Below, piece after piece: positions 1 through 10,026 of a DNA stretch of 48,445 nucleotides. Position numbers and translations under genes: made by a program. The DNA comes from Mycobacterium sp. UM_WGJ. Its GTDB lineage: Bacteria > Actinomycetota > Actinomycetes > Mycobacteriales > Mycobacteriaceae. The DNA lies in assembly GCF_000455125.1 (NCBI RefSeq), contig NZ_AUWR01000005.1, forward strand, positions 1 through 48,445, given 5' to 3'. The notes under the pieces were generated by a model. That model was not told the DNA's origin, ran no database searches, and was given only the letters and a program-made list of their open reading frames with translations. Each line of letters starts with the position of its first letter. Positions within the stretch are counted from its first letter, which is position 1.

Positions 1-1
1 G

Positions 2-274
2 GCGAAGCTGGGACCGGCGCATCAGGGCGGCCCGGTTTATCTCAACCCGGCCGGCGGATCCTGGGCGGCCACCGCAGGTTCCGGTGATGTGCTGTCCGGG
101 ATGATCGGCGCGCTGTTGGCTTCGGGGCTGCCTCCCGCTCAGGCCGCTGCCGCCGCCGCGTTCGTGCACACCCGCGCCGCCGCCGCCTCGGCCGCCGACC
201 CCGGACCCGGTGACACCCCGACGTCGGCCTCGCGCATCCTGGCCCACATCCGTACCGCCCTGGCCCAGCTATAG
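2..274 (+). CDS. nnrD: ADP-dependent NAD(P)H-hydrate dehydratase, C-terminal fragment
   Basis: This is the 3' end of a gene that begins before the window; the reading frame is open from base 2 to the TAG at 272-274. NnrD repairs hydrated NAD(P)H, which NnrE epimerises and the dehydratase domain dehydrates with ADP. The fragment contains the nucleotide-binding signature AGSGDVLSGMI (about residues 26-36 of the fragment), typical of the YjeF C-terminal carbohydrate-kinase-like domain, followed by the usual Ala-rich final helices. It lies just upstream of gadB, the same neighbour as in M. tuberculosis (Rv3433c next to Rv3432c). Only about 90 residues are visible, so nothing can be said about the N-terminal epimerase domain. 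Confidence 0.88.
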   Translation, partial: AKLGPAHQGGPVYLNPAGGSWAATAGSGDVLSGMIGALLASGLPPAQAAAAAAFVHTRAAAASAADPGPGDTPTSASRILAHIRTALAQL

Positions 275-286
275 AGGAGAGTCTCA

Positions 287-1672
287 GTGACCCATTCGCA
301 CCCGTCCGTGCCGGCGCATGCCATCGCTCCCGCCTACACCGGCCGGATGTTCACCTCGCCGGTCCCGGCGTTGCGGTTGCCCGACGACCCGATGGACCCG
401 CAGACCGCCTACCGCTTCATCCACGACGAGTTGATGCTCGACGGCAGTTCCCGGCTGAATCTGGCCACGTTCGTCACCACCTGGATGGATCCCGAGGCGT
501 CGACGCTGATGGCGGAGTCGTTCGACAAGAACATGATCGACAAGGACGAATACCCGGCCACCGCGGCCATTGAGCAGCGCTGCGTGTCCATGGTCGCCGA
601 TCTGTTCCACGCCGAGAACCTGCGCGACGATGACCCCGCCAGCGCGATCGGGGTGTCCACCGTCGGGTCCAGTGAGGCGGTGATGCTGGGCGGGCTGGCG
701 ATGAAGTGGCGCTGGCGGGCCAGGGTCGCCGATTGGCAGGGTCGCACGCCCAACCTCGTGATGGGCTCCAATGTCCAGGTGGTGTGGGAGAAGTTCTGCC
801 GCTACTTCGACGTCGAACCCCGTTACCTGCCGATGGCCGAAGACCGCTACGTGATCACGCCCGAGCAGGTGATCGACGCCGTCGACGAGAACACCATCGG
901 GGTGGTGGGCATCCTGGGCACCACCTACACCGGCGAGCTCGAACCCATCGAGCAGATCTGTGCGGCACTGGACACCCTTGCCGCCGGCGGCGGGCCGGAC
1001 GTGCCGGTGCACGTGGACGCGGCCAGCGGGGGCTTCGTGGTGCCCTTCTTGCACCCAGACCTTAAGTGGGATTTCCGGCTGCCGCGGGTGGTCTCGATCA
1101 ACGTCAGCGGCCACAAGTACGGCCTGACCTATCCGGGCATCGGCTTCGTGGTGTGGCGCAACGCCGACTATCTGCCCGAGGAGCTGGTGTTCCGGGTCAA
1201 CTACCTGGGCGGCGATATGCCGACGTTCACGCTGAACTTCTCCCGGCCGGGCAACCAGGTCGTCGGCCAGTACTACAACTTCCTGCGGCTGGGCCGCGCC
1301 GGCTACACCGAGGTGATGCGGACCCTGTCCGACACCGCCCGCTGGCTGAGCCATCAGTTGGCCGCTTCGGAGCACTTCGAGGTGATCAGCGACGGCTCGG
1401 CGATCCCGGTGGTGAGCTGCCGGCTGGCCGGTGAGCACGGCTACACCGAGTTCGACGTGTCCCACGAGTTGCGCACGTTCGGCTGGCAGGTGCCGGCCTA
1501 CACCATGCCGGAGGGGGCCGAGGACGTCGCGGTGTTGCGCGTCGTGGTCCGCGAGGGGCTGTCGGCGGACCTTGCCCGCGCGCTCTTCGACGACATCATG
1601 AAATCGGTGACCGCCCTGGACAGGCTCAAGCCGGCGGGCCATTACGACGATCAGCAGCACTTTTCGCACTGA
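287..1672 (+). CDS. gadB: Glutamate decarboxylase (PLP-dependent)
   Basis: The 461-residue product has the length of bacterial GadB/Rv3432c. It converts glutamate to GABA and CO2, consuming a proton, and so can serve acid resistance or GABA-shunt metabolism. The PLP lysine is in the motif SGHKYGLTYPG, Lys at about residue 277, close to its place in E. coli GadB. Upstream are the phosphate-binding region GVSTVGSSEA and the DAA motif (HVDAASGGF) that contacts the PLP ring. The GTG start at 287 is preceded by AGAGGAGAG at a suitable distance. The gene starts 12 bases after nnrD and probably shares its transcript. It ends ahead of a long hairpin at 1683-1738 that separates it from a convergent gene. 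Confidence 0.95.
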   Translation: MTHSHPSVPAHAIAPAYTGRMFTSPVPALRLPDDPMDPQTAYRFIHDELMLDGSSRLNLATFVTTWMDPEASTLMAESFDKNMIDKDEYPATAAIEQRCVSMVADLFHAENLRDDDPASAIGVSTVGSSEAVMLGGLAMKWRWRARVADWQGRTPNLVMGSNVQVVWEKFCRYFDVEPRYLPMAEDRYVITPEQVIDAVDENTIGVVGILGTTYTGELEPIEQICAALDTLAAGGGPDVPVHVDAASGGFVVPFLHPDLKWDFRLPRVVSINVSGHKYGLTYPGIGFVVWRNADYLPEELVFRVNYLGGDMPTFTLNFSRPGNQVVGQYYNFLRLGRAGYTEVMRTLSDTARWLSHQLAASEHFEVISDGSAIPVVSCRLAGEHGYTEFDVSHELRTFGWQVPAYTMPEGAEDVAVLRVVVREGLSADLARALFDDIMKSVTALDRLKPAGHYDDQQHFSH

Positions 1673-1682
1673 GCCTTCCCGC

Positions 1683-1738
1683 CGAGTGTGTGGTTTGGTC
1701 GGGAAAATGACCCGTGGCCCGACTAAACCACACACTCG
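1683..1738. terminator. Long hairpin between convergent genes, probable bidirectional terminator
   Basis: Arms 1683-1703 and 1718-1738 are complementary over 21 positions with one G-T pairing and a 14-base loop. The hairpin lies between the gadB stop (1672) and the stop of the opposing gene (1747), where both transcripts would need to end. There is no clear T-run on either side, as is common for mycobacterial hairpin terminators. Confidence 0.6.
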
Positions 1739-1746
1739 ATGCGGGG

Positions 1747-2619
1747 TCACCAGGTTTTCGGGCAGCCGCGGCCGACCAGAGCCGCCCCGACTCGGTCCAG
1801 GAACCGGCCAGGAGCCACATGCAGCGTGCGACTCGTCAGCTTCATGTCGACCCAGCCGAGTTCGAGAAGGGCGTTGTAGCGCTCGGCGTCACGCTCCCGC
1901 TGCTTGGGATCGGTCCAATGGTGGGCGCCCTCGAAGTCCACGCCTACCAAGTACTCCTTCCAGCCCATGTCGACTACGGCGACGAGTTGGCCGTAGTCGC
2001 CATACACCGGAATCTGGGTCTGGGGCCGCGGAAAACCGGCCTGCATGAGGATCAACCGCGTGAGCGATTCGTATGGTGACTCGGCGCCGCCGTCGACAAG
2101 CGGCAGCGTTTCGTCGAGTTGCCGCAGGCCCCGCGCACCGCGGTGAGCGTCGGCCACCGCCTCCACATCGACGATCTTGAGATCAGTGGCGTTCATCAGG
2201 GCGTCGATACGCTGAACGCCCTCGCTGAGAGCCAGGCGCCTTCCCAGGTCGAACGCGGTGCGCGCGGCCGTGGTCACCGGAAGTCCGCTCACTACTCGAA
2301 CTTCGCCGGCCAGCAGTGTGTCGGTGTGCACGGTGAGCAGCGGTGGTGCCCGCCGGTTGCTGTGGACGAGTTCCGCGGGTTTGTCGGAGTCGATCCACTT
2401 AGCGCCGAGCATCGCCGATGCCGACAACCCGGCGAGCACGCCCCGCCGACGCGACCAGAGCCAGGCGGCCCGGGCCCGCTGCGTCGCCGAGAGCGCTGCC
2501 TCGCGCGGCACCCAAACGCCGGGGTAGACGGCGGTGTAGTCGCGCCGCAGTTGGGCACGGGTCACCGCGCCGACGGCCAGCGCCTCGGACGCCCGAAATG
2601 GCCCCTGCCGGGTTCGCAT
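1747..2619 (-). CDS. AbiEi-antitoxin-like N-terminus with Vsr-like (DUF559-type) nuclease fold
   Basis: The product is 290 residues from the ATG at 2619. The long open frame continues upstream antisense to alr, but that extension has shadow composition. The N-terminal ~90 residues (about 10-60: a helix-turn-helix-like segment ending in YPGVWVPR) resemble the wing domain found in AbiEi-type antitoxins. The C-terminal third looks like a PD-(D/E)XK very-short-patch-repair fold: ESLTR, then VVDMGW, then VGVDFEGAHHW and a basic helix. The acidic residues and the DFEG...HH segment are in the order expected for DUF559 proteins. Such proteins are common orphan genes in actinobacteria and have no proven function. 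No partner toxin is adjacent. It occupies the gadB-alr interval, which in M. tuberculosis holds different genes. Confidence 0.72.
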   Translation of the reverse strand: MRTRQGPFRASEALAVGAVTRAQLRRDYTAVYPGVWVPREAALSATQRARAAWLWSRRRGVLAGLSASAMLGAKWIDSDKPAELVHSNRRAPPLLTVHTDTLLAGEVRVVSGLPVTTAARTAFDLGRRLALSEGVQRIDALMNATDLKIVDVEAVADAHRGARGLRQLDETLPLVDGGAESPYESLTRLILMQAGFPRPQTQIPVYGDYGQLVAVVDMGWKEYLVGVDFEGAHHWTDPKQRERDAERYNALLELGWVDMKLTSRTLHVAPGRFLDRVGAALVGRGCPKTW

Positions 2620-2781
2620 GTCAGCAGGCTGGCACGCGGGCGGGTCGCGGTGCCGCCGCTGATTCACCGGCCGCCGCCGAGGGTGTGTTCTCGGTCGCAA
2701 AACGGCCGCTGAGCCGATCAAACCCCACCCTGGATGATCCGGCGGGCCGGTTTGGCAGGTTCTGGGACAATCGACGCTGAC

Positions 2782-3936
2782 ATGACTGCCGTATCCCGAA
2801 CGTCCGGTCTGCTCGCGCAAGCGCTGGTGGACCTGGACGCCATTGCTCACAACGTGCGGGTGCTGGATGAACACGCCGGCGCCGCCGGGGTGATGGCTGT
2901 GGTCAAGGCCGACGGTTACGGCCACGGCGCGGTCCCGGTGGCACGTGCCGCGCTGGCCGCCGGCGCGGCCGAACTCGGCGTCGCCACCGTCGACGAGGCT
3001 CTGACGTTGCGGGCGGCCGGCGTCACCGCACCCGTGCTGGCATGGCTGCACGGGCCGCACACCGACTTCGCTCCCGCCCTGGCCGCCGACGTACAGATCG
3101 CCGTGTCGTCGGTGTCCCAGCTGGGCGAGCTGCTCGACGCGGTGCGACGTACCGGCCGGACCGCGACCGTCACGGTCAAGGCCGACACCGGCATGAACCG
3201 CAACGGGGTAGGCGCCGCCGACTTTCCGGAACTGGTGACCGCGCTGCAGCGAGCCGTCGCCGACGACGCGATCCGGGTTCGCGGCCTGATGTCCCATCTG
3301 GCCTGCGCCGATGAGACTGCCAACCCGATCAACGACGTTCAAGCCCAACGCTTTTCCGATCTGCTGAGCGTGGCCCGCGAGCAGGGGCTGAGGTTCCCGG
3401 TCGCCCACCTGGCCAACTCGGCCGGGGCCATGACCCGCCCCGATCTGGCGTTCGACATGGTTCGGCCCGGGATAGCCATGTACGGCCTGAGTCCGATCCC
3501 CGAACGTGGTGACATGGGTCTGATTCCGGCGATGACGCTGAAATCTCTTGTGGTGCTGGTTCGTCCGATCAAAGCCGGGGAGGCGGTCTCCTATGGCCAG
3601 ACCTGGGTCGCCCCGGTAGACACCACCGTGGCGCTGGTACCGATGGGCTACGCCGACGGAGTGTTCCGGCCGCTGAGCGGACGGTTCGACGTGTTGATCA
3701 ACGGCCGGCGTCGGCCCAGCGTGGGCCGGGTGTGTATGGACCAGTTCGTCGTCGATCTGGGCCCCGGCCCGGTCGACGTCGCCGAAGGTGACGAAGTCGT
3801 CCTGTTCGGGTCCGGAGCAGACGGCGAACCGCTGGCCCAGGACTGGGCCGACGCGTTGGGCACCATCCACTACGAGGTGGTGAACAGTCCCCGTGGACGG
3901 GTCGCCAGGACGTATCGGGGCACCGATGGCCGATAA
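2782..3936 (+). CDS. alr: Alanine racemase
   Basis: The product is 384 residues, the normal Alr length. The enzyme uses PLP to interconvert L- and D-alanine for peptidoglycan synthesis. Lys42, in [11 protein letters not shown], binds PLP. Tyr271, in VSYGQTW, is the second catalytic base. The C-terminal beta domain has the conserved [14 protein letters not shown] chose ATG 2782 because the protein then begins like other mycobacterial Alr proteins ([19 protein letters not shown]), and a -10-like GACAAT at 2766-2771 sits ten bases upstream, pointing to a very short leader. An ATG at 2734 in the same frame lies upstream of that element and is less likely. It is the first gene of the alr-hydrolase-tsaE-tsaB/rimI-tsaD operon. 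Confidence 0.95.
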   Translation: MTAVSRTSGLLAQALVDLDAIAHNVRVLDEHAGAAGVMAVVKADGYGHGAVPVARAALAAGAAELGVATVDEALTLRAAGVTAPVLAWLHGPHTDFAPALAADVQIAVSSVSQLGELLDAVRRTGRTATVTVKADTGMNRNGVGAADFPELVTALQRAVADDAIRVRGLMSHLACADETANPINDVQAQRFSDLLSVAREQGLRFPVAHLANSAGAMTRPDLAFDMVRPGIAMYGLSPIPERGDMGLIPAMTLKSLVVLVRPIKAGEAVSYGQTWVAPVDTTVALVPMGYADGVFRPLSGRFDVLINGRRRPSVGRVCMDQFVVDLGPGPVDVAEGDEVVLFGSGADGEPLAQDWADALGTIHYEVVNSPRGRVARTYRGTDGR

Positions 3937-5032
3937 TCGGCGCGGGTCACGGCGGGCCGGCGGTTGGCTCGCGGGGATGGCCGGCCTGGCCGCCGTCGGC
4001 ACCCTCGCCGGAAGCACTGTCGCGCGGTCGGTAACACGCCGCACCACTGCCGAAGACGCTTACGCCGACGAGGATTTCGAGATCTTCGACCACGACCACA
4101 GCTCGGTGGTGGTCACCGATGACGGTGTCGAACTGGCGGTGCGCGACACCGGTCCGCGTAACGCACCGTTGACCGTGGTGTTCGCGCACGGATTCTGCCT
4201 GCGGATGGGGTCTTTCCACTTTCAGCGGGCGCGACTGGCGGCCGAGTGGGGCGATCAGGTGCGCATGGTCTTCTATGACCAGCGCGGTCACGGCGATTCC
4301 AGTGTCGCGCCTCCGGGGACCTACACCGTGCCGCGACTCGGCCAGGATCTGGAGGCAGTGCTGACCGCGGCCGTGCCGCGCGGCCCGATAGTGCTGGTCG
4401 GGCATTCGATGGGCGGCATGACCGTGTTGGCGCATGCTCGGCAGTTCCCCCGGCGCTACGGCAGGCGGATCGTCGGTGCGGCATTGATATCGTCGGCCGC
4501 CAAAGGTGTTTCGCGGTCCCCGCTGGGCCAGATCCTGCGCAACCCGGCGCTGGAGGCCGTGCAGTTCAGTGTGCGCTACGCGCCGAAGTTGGTGCACCGC
4601 GGCCGCGGCGCGGTGCGGGGGGTGATCGCACCGATTCTGCGGGCCGCCTCCTATGGCACCGACCAGATCAGCCCGAGTGTGGTGGCGTACTCAGAGGAGA
4701 TGATGCACTCCACCCCGGTCGCCACCATGGTGGGCTTCTTGCACGCCCTGGAAGTGCATGACGAGAGTGCGGCGCTAACGACGCTGGCCAAGATCCCTAC
4801 CCTGGTCGCCTGTGGCGACCAGGACCTGCTCACCCCGCCGGGGTACTCGCGAGCGATGGCGGCCACGTTGTGGGATTGTGAGCTGGTGATCGTGCCCGGG
4901 GCCGGGCATCTGGTGCAGTTGGAGGAACCCGATGTCATCGACGAGGCGCTGGTGCGACTGGTGGAGCGGGCCACTCCGCGCCGTGGCATGCTGACGCACC
5001 GGTTACGTGGGAAGGCCGGGCGCAGTGGCTGA
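3926..5032 (+). CDS. Alpha/beta-fold hydrolase with N-terminal membrane or secretion segment
   Basis: The product is 368 residues from ATG 3926, overlapping the alr stop by 11 bases. The N-terminus is basic ([13 protein letters not shown]) and followed by a hydrophobic stretch (about residues 15-35), so it is probably membrane-anchored or exported. The hydrolase core shows the oxyanion HGFCLR, the nucleophile elbow GHSMGG with Ser161, an acid Asp300 in CGDQDLL and His328 in GAGHLVQ, giving a complete Ser-Asp-His triad. A cap insertion follows strand 6. The substrate is unknown; mycobacterial enzymes of this kind include lipases and esterases. Its place between alr and tsaE suggests co-expression but no known biochemical link. 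An in-frame start at 3893 lies inside alr. Confidence 0.88.
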   Translation: MADNRRGSRRAGGWLAGMAGLAAVGTLAGSTVARSVTRRTTAEDAYADEDFEIFDHDHSSVVVTDDGVELAVRDTGPRNAPLTVVFAHGFCLRMGSFHFQRARLAAEWGDQVRMVFYDQRGHGDSSVAPPGTYTVPRLGQDLEAVLTAAVPRGPIVLVGHSMGGMTVLAHARQFPRRYGRRIVGAALISSAAKGVSRSPLGQILRNPALEAVQFSVRYAPKLVHRGRGAVRGVIAPILRAASYGTDQISPSVVAYSEEMMHSTPVATMVGFLHALEVHDESAALTTLAKIPTLVACGDQDLLTPPGYSRAMAATLWDCELVIVPGAGHLVQLEEPDVIDEALVRLVERATPRRGMLTHRLRGKAGRSG

Positions 5033-5486
5033 TCCGCAGGAGGCGACCTTGGCCACCGCCGAGGACACTGTTGCGCTGGGAGCTCGGCTGGGTGAACAGC
5101 TGCGTGCTGGCGACGTGGTGGTTTTGTCCGGACCGTTGGGTGCCGGTAAAACCGTGTTGGCCAAGGGGATCGCCACGGCACTCGATGTCGACGGCCCAGT
5201 CACCTCGCCGACGTACGTGCTGGCCCGCGAGCATCGGGCTCGCCGGCCCGGCAGCCCGGCGATGATTCACGTCGACCTCTACCGGCTGCTCGACGAGTCG
5301 GGCCTGGACCTGTTGGCCGAGCTGGACTCTCTAGACCTTGACACCGAACTCGACGACGCGGTCGTGGTGGTCGAGTGGGGCGAAGGACTGGCCGAGCGGC
5401 TCTCCGAACGGCACCTCGACATCCGGTTGGACCGCGCCGCGGACTCCGAGACGCGCACCGTGAGCTGGCGGTGGCACGCGCCGTGA
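5025..5486 (+). CDS. tsaE: tRNA t6A synthesis ATPase TsaE
   Basis: The product is 153 residues. TsaE is the small P-loop ATPase that drives turnover of the TsaB-TsaD complex making N6-threonylcarbamoyladenosine at tRNA position 37. The Walker A motif GPLGAGKTVLAKG, the switch segment SPTYVLAREH and the late VVVVEWGEGL (Walker B-like) are all present. GTG 5025 overlaps the hydrolase stop by eight bases; GTG 5007 is an alternative adding six residues. The stop overlaps the GTG of tsaB by four bases, so translation is probably coupled. Gene order tsaE-tsaB-rimI-tsaD is the standard actinobacterial order. Confidence 0.93.
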   Translation: MADPQEATLATAEDTVALGARLGEQLRAGDVVVLSGPLGAGKTVLAKGIATALDVDGPVTSPTYVLAREHRARRPGSPAMIHVDLYRLLDESGLDLLAELDSLDLDTELDDAVVVVEWGEGLAERLSERHLDIRLDRAADSETRTVSWRWHAP

Positions 5487-6568
5487 CCCGAGCGATTCTG
5501 ACCATCGACACCGCCACCCCCGCCGTTACCGCGGGTGTGGTGGTCCTAGATGAGGCCGGCCGGCCGGCCGTGTTGGCCGAACGGGCCACCCCCGACGCCC
5601 GGGCGCACGCCGAACGACTGACCCCCAATGTGCTGGACGCCCTGGCTGACGCCGGCCTGAGCATGGCCGAGTTGACCGCGGTTGTGGTGGGGTGCGGGCC
5701 GGGACCGTTCACCGGTCTACGGGTCGGGATGGCCAGCGCTGCCGCCTACGGACACGCCCTGGGCATTCCGGTCTACGGCGTGTGCAGCCTGGACGCGATC
5801 GGCGTGCGCACCACGGGGCCGGTCCTGGTGGTCACCGACGCCCGCCGTCGGGAGGTCTACTGGGCGCGCTACCGCGACGGTGCCCGGGTCGCGGGCCCCG
5901 CGGTATGTTCGCCGGCCGACGTCGACCCCGCGGATGCCGTCGCGGTCGCCGGCTCGCCCGCGCATACCGAGCTGTTCGACCTGCCGGTTCTCGACATCAC
6001 CTACCCGACTCCGGCCGGACTGGTTGCCGCAGTGCGGGATTGGAATACGACGCCGGAATCGCTGGTCCCGCTGTACCTGCGCCGCCCCGACGCCAAACCG
6101 GCGGCGACGGCCGCGGTGCCGGTGACGCTGGGCGCACTGGAGGACAGCGATGCGGTGCGCTGCGCCGAATTGGAAGCCCAACTGTTCGGCGACGACGACC
6201 CATGGCCGGCCGAAGCGTTCAGCCGGGCGATCGCTGCGGGAGACAACCATTACGTCGCCGCCCGGATCGGCGATGCCGTGGTGGGCTACGGCGGAATCGC
6301 GCGGTTGGGGCGCACCGCACCGTTCGAATACGAAGTGCACACCATCGGGGTGGACAAGGCCCATCAGGGCCGCGGCATCGGGCGGCGGCTACTCACCGAC
6401 CTGCTGGACTACGCCGACGGGGGCGTCGTGTACCTGGAGGTCCGGACCGACAACGCTCCGGCGATCGCGCTCTACCGCGACGTCGGCTTCGTCGAGACCG
6501 GACTGCGTAAGCGCTACTACCGCAATGGTGCCGACGCCTACACGATGCGACGGGAGCCCCCGGCATGA
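5483..6568 (+). CDS. tsaB-rimI: Fused TsaB (t6A complex subunit) - RimI (ribosomal protein S18 alanine N-acetyltransferase)
   Basis: A single 361-residue frame covers what M. tuberculosis encodes as two genes (Rv3421c and Rv3420c). Residues about 1-215 are TsaB: an ASKHA-type fold with [13 protein letters not shown] at the N-terminus, the [10 protein letters not shown] helix and the signature [17 protein letters not shown]. Residues about 220-361 are a GNAT acetyltransferase: acetyl-CoA-binding [11 protein letters not shown], then [21 protein letters not shown] and the RimI tail [16 protein letters not shown]. The junction is at [23 protein letters not shown], where separate TsaB proteins end. 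No stop lies between the domains, though an in-frame GTG at the junction could also make free RimI. The GTG start at 5483 overlaps the tsaE stop. Confidence 0.93.
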   Translation: MTRAILTIDTATPAVTAGVVVLDEAGRPAVLAERATPDARAHAERLTPNVLDALADAGLSMAELTAVVVGCGPGPFTGLRVGMASAAAYGHALGIPVYGVCSLDAIGVRTTGPVLVVTDARRREVYWARYRDGARVAGPAVCSPADVDPADAVAVAGSPAHTELFDLPVLDITYPTPAGLVAAVRDWNTTPESLVPLYLRRPDAKPAATAAVPVTLGALEDSDAVRCAELEAQLFGDDDPWPAEAFSRAIAAGDNHYVAARIGDAVVGYGGIARLGRTAPFEYEVHTIGVDKAHQGRGIGRRLLTDLLDYADGGVVYLEVRTDNAPAIALYRDVGFVETGLRKRYYRNGADAYTMRREPPA

Positions 6569-7587
6569 CAGTAGTGCTGGCCATCGAATCCTCTTGCGAC
6601 GAAACAGGTGTCGGCATCACCCGCTTGGAAGCCGATGGCACCCTGACGTTGCTGGCCGACGAGGTGGCCTCCAGCGTGGAGGAGCACACCCGATTCGGCG
6701 GGGTGGTGCCCGAGGTCGCGTCGCGGGCACACCTGGAGGCGTTGGGGCCGACCATGCGCCGGGCGCTGGCGACGGCAGGGGTGGACAAGCCTGACGTGGT
6801 CGCGACCACCATCGGGCCGGGACTGGCCGGGGCGCTGCTGGTGGGTGCGGCCGCGGCCAAGGCCTATGCGGCGGCCTGGGGCGTGCCGTTTTACGCCGTC
6901 AACCACTTGGGCGGCCACCTGGCCGCCGACGTCTACGCCCATGGACCACTGCCGGAGTGCGTGGCTCTGCTGGTGTCTGGCGGCCATACCCACCTGCTGC
7001 ATGTGCGGTCGCTGGGGGAGCCGATCGTCGAGCTGGGCAGCACCGTCGACGACGCCGCGGGGGAGGCCTACGACAAGGTGGCCCGCCTGCTCGGGCTGGG
7101 CTACCCGGGGGGGCGGGTGCTCGATGAACTGGCCCGCACCGGCGACCGGGATGCGGTGGTCTTCCCGCGCGGGATGACCGGCCCGCGCGACGACCCCTAC
7201 GTGTTCAGCTTCTCCGGGCTCAAGACCGCGGTGGCCCGCTATGTGGAGCGCAACCCCGATTTCGTCCCCGCCGACGTGGCTGCCGGTTTCCAGGAATCGG
7301 TCGCCGACGTGCTGACCGCCAAGGCGGTCCGTGCGGCCACCGACCTCGGGGTCAGCACTCTGCTGATCGCCGGCGGGGTAGCCGCCAACTCCCGCCTGCG
7401 GGAGCTCGCCGAACAACGCTGCGCGGCAGCGGCAGTGACGCTGCGCATCCCGCCGCTACGGTTATGCACCGACAACGGGGCGATGATCGCGTCGTTCGCG
7501 GCGCAACTGATCGCGGCGGGCGCTCCACCGTCGCCGCTGGACGTGGCCACCAACCCGGGCCTGCCGGTGGTGCAGGGCCAGGTGTAG
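6565..7587 (+). CDS. tsaD: tRNA N6-adenosine threonylcarbamoyltransferase TsaD
   Basis: The product is 340 residues, the usual length (Rv3419c/Gcp family). TsaD transfers the threonylcarbamoyl group onto A37 of ANN-decoding tRNAs, in complex with TsaB. It opens with [12 protein letters not shown], has the metal-binding [11 protein letters not shown] (HxxxH), the nucleotide loop SGGHTHL, the [11 protein letters not shown] segment and the C-terminal [11 protein letters not shown] metal-binding region. The ATG overlaps the preceding TGA (ATGA), indicating coupling. It is the last gene of the operon; the following 80 bases carry only a weak imperfect hairpin (7598-7625) before the groES promoter. 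Confidence 0.96.
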   Translation: MTVVLAIESSCDETGVGITRLEADGTLTLLADEVASSVEEHTRFGGVVPEVASRAHLEALGPTMRRALATAGVDKPDVVATTIGPGLAGALLVGAAAAKAYAAAWGVPFYAVNHLGGHLAADVYAHGPLPECVALLVSGGHTHLLHVRSLGEPIVELGSTVDDAAGEAYDKVARLLGLGYPGGRVLDELARTGDRDAVVFPRGMTGPRDDPYVFSFSGLKTAVARYVERNPDFVPADVAAGFQESVADVLTAKAVRAATDLGVSTLLIAGGVAANSRLRELAEQRCAAAAVTLRIPPLRLCTDNGAMIASFAAQLIAAGAPPSPLDVATNPGLPVVQGQV

Positions 7588-7670
7588 GTGCCGGCGACGG
7601 CAACGTGCGATCGGTTCGGTTGCCGGACGCTACCTGGGAAATGATCTCGGCACCGGGGTCACCTTGAGTG

Positions 7671-7697
7671 CTAGCACTCTCATGTATAGAGTGCTAG
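7671..7697. promoter_or_regulatory. CIRCE element (HrcA operator) of groES-groEL1
   Basis: The inverted repeat CTAGCACTC-N9-GAGTGCTAG is a perfect CIRCE. It overlaps a plausible core promoter: TTGAGT at 7664-7669 and TATAGA at 7685-7690 (spacer 15, slightly short). Binding of HrcA here would block RNA polymerase until heat stress titrates HrcA away. About 140 bases separate it from the groES start, so the leader is long. Confidence 0.9.
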
Positions 7698-7837
7698 GTG
7701 GCAGTCGGTCGATTCTCGCTCGGCACCCGCGACGACGACGCGAGGGTTCGCACGAATGCCGAACACCTTAAGTAAGTACGTTCCGATGGGCTCGGCATCG
7801 GCCGGGTCGCATCCAGACAATGTGGAGGGCTCCAATC

Positions 7838-8140
7838 GTGGCGAGCGTGAACATCAAGCCACTCGAGGACAAGATCCTCGTTCAGGCCAACGAGGCCGAG
7901 ACCACGACCGCTTCCGGTCTGGTCATTCCGGACACTGCCAAGGAGAAGCCGCAGGAAGGCACTGTCGTCGCCGTCGGCCCCGGCCGCTGGGACGAGGATG
8001 GCGACAAGCGGATCCCGCTGGACGTCAAGGAAGGCGATGTCGTCATCTACAGCAAGTACGGCGGCACCGAGATCAAGTACGGCGGCCAGGAGTACCTGAT
8101 CCTGTCCGCGCGCGACGTGCTGGCCATCGTCGGCAAGTAG
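7838..8140 (+). CDS. groES: Co-chaperonin GroES (Cpn10)
   Basis: The product is 100 residues, matching mycobacterial Cpn10. It caps the GroEL ring during ATP-driven folding. The sequence [18 protein letters not shown], the mobile loop with [14 protein letters not shown], and the C-terminal [14 protein letters not shown] are family hallmarks. GTG 7838 is preceded by TGGAGGG about nine bases upstream; the ATG at 7820 in the same frame would add six residues not seen in other mycobacterial GroES proteins. Transcription probably starts at the CIRCE-overlapping promoter at 7664-7690. Confidence 0.97.
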   Translation: MASVNIKPLEDKILVQANEAETTTASGLVIPDTAKEKPQEGTVVAVGPGRWDEDGDKRIPLDVKEGDVVIYSKYGGTEIKYGGQEYLILSARDVLAIVGK

Positions 8141-8160
8141 CCACGAAGCAACCACCGTGC

Positions 8161-8202
8161 CCGCCCCGGAGATCCCCGTTTTACGGGTGATGTCCGGGGC
8201 GG
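8161..8202 (+). other. Hairpin in the groES-groEL1 spacer
   Basis: Ten-base arms CCGCCCCGGA (8161-8170) and TCCGGGGCGG (8193-8202) pair perfectly, and the stem continues inward with one mismatch and one bulge to CCCG/CGGG, leaving a five-base loop. It lies in the 91-base spacer between groES and groEL1. It may act as a partial terminator, an mRNA processing site or a 3' stabiliser that sets the groES:groEL ratio. Confidence 0.55.
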
Positions 8203-8225
8203 CACGCGTAGAGAAAAGGGCTTAA

Positions 8226-9851
<1,626 letters not shown>

Positions 9852-9864
9852 GAATTGAAAGTCG

Positions 9865-9898
9865 AAGCGCCCCCGGCCATTCGGGTCGGGGGCGTTTT
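9865..9898 (+). terminator. Intrinsic terminator of groES-groEL1
   Basis: The stem CGCCCCCG (9868-9875) pairs with CGGGGGCG (9887-9894) and is followed by TTTT; A-U and G-U pairs extend the base. It begins 14 bases after the groEL1 stop. This is one of the few U-tract terminators in the window. Confidence 0.85.
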
Positions 9899-10026
9899 CA
9901 TTCGCTTCTGCGTATCAGCGCAGAGCGATGGAGACGCGGACTTTCGGCCCTGTAGGAGCAGAGCGCGGACGCAGTACGCTTTCACCCGGAGCGTTAGTAG
10001 CGCCAGTCACGTGCTGAAGCAGCAGG

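Noticed and set aside
284-1750. 488-codon open frame antisense to gadB
   Set aside because: It mirrors the codon periodicity of gadB on a high-GC strand, has no recognisable domain and no ribosome-binding site.
2620-4047. N-terminal extension of the minus-strand nuclease-fold gene, antisense to alr
   Set aside because: The composition is His/Gly/Arg shadow of alr; the ATG at 2619 starts the part with family-like sequence.
7598-7625. Terminator after tsaD
   Set aside because: The stem is only seven bases with a 14-base loop and no T-run, so it is too weak to list.
7756-8190. 144-codon frame overlapping groES
   Set aside because: Out of frame with groES and without domain similarity; it is a shadow.
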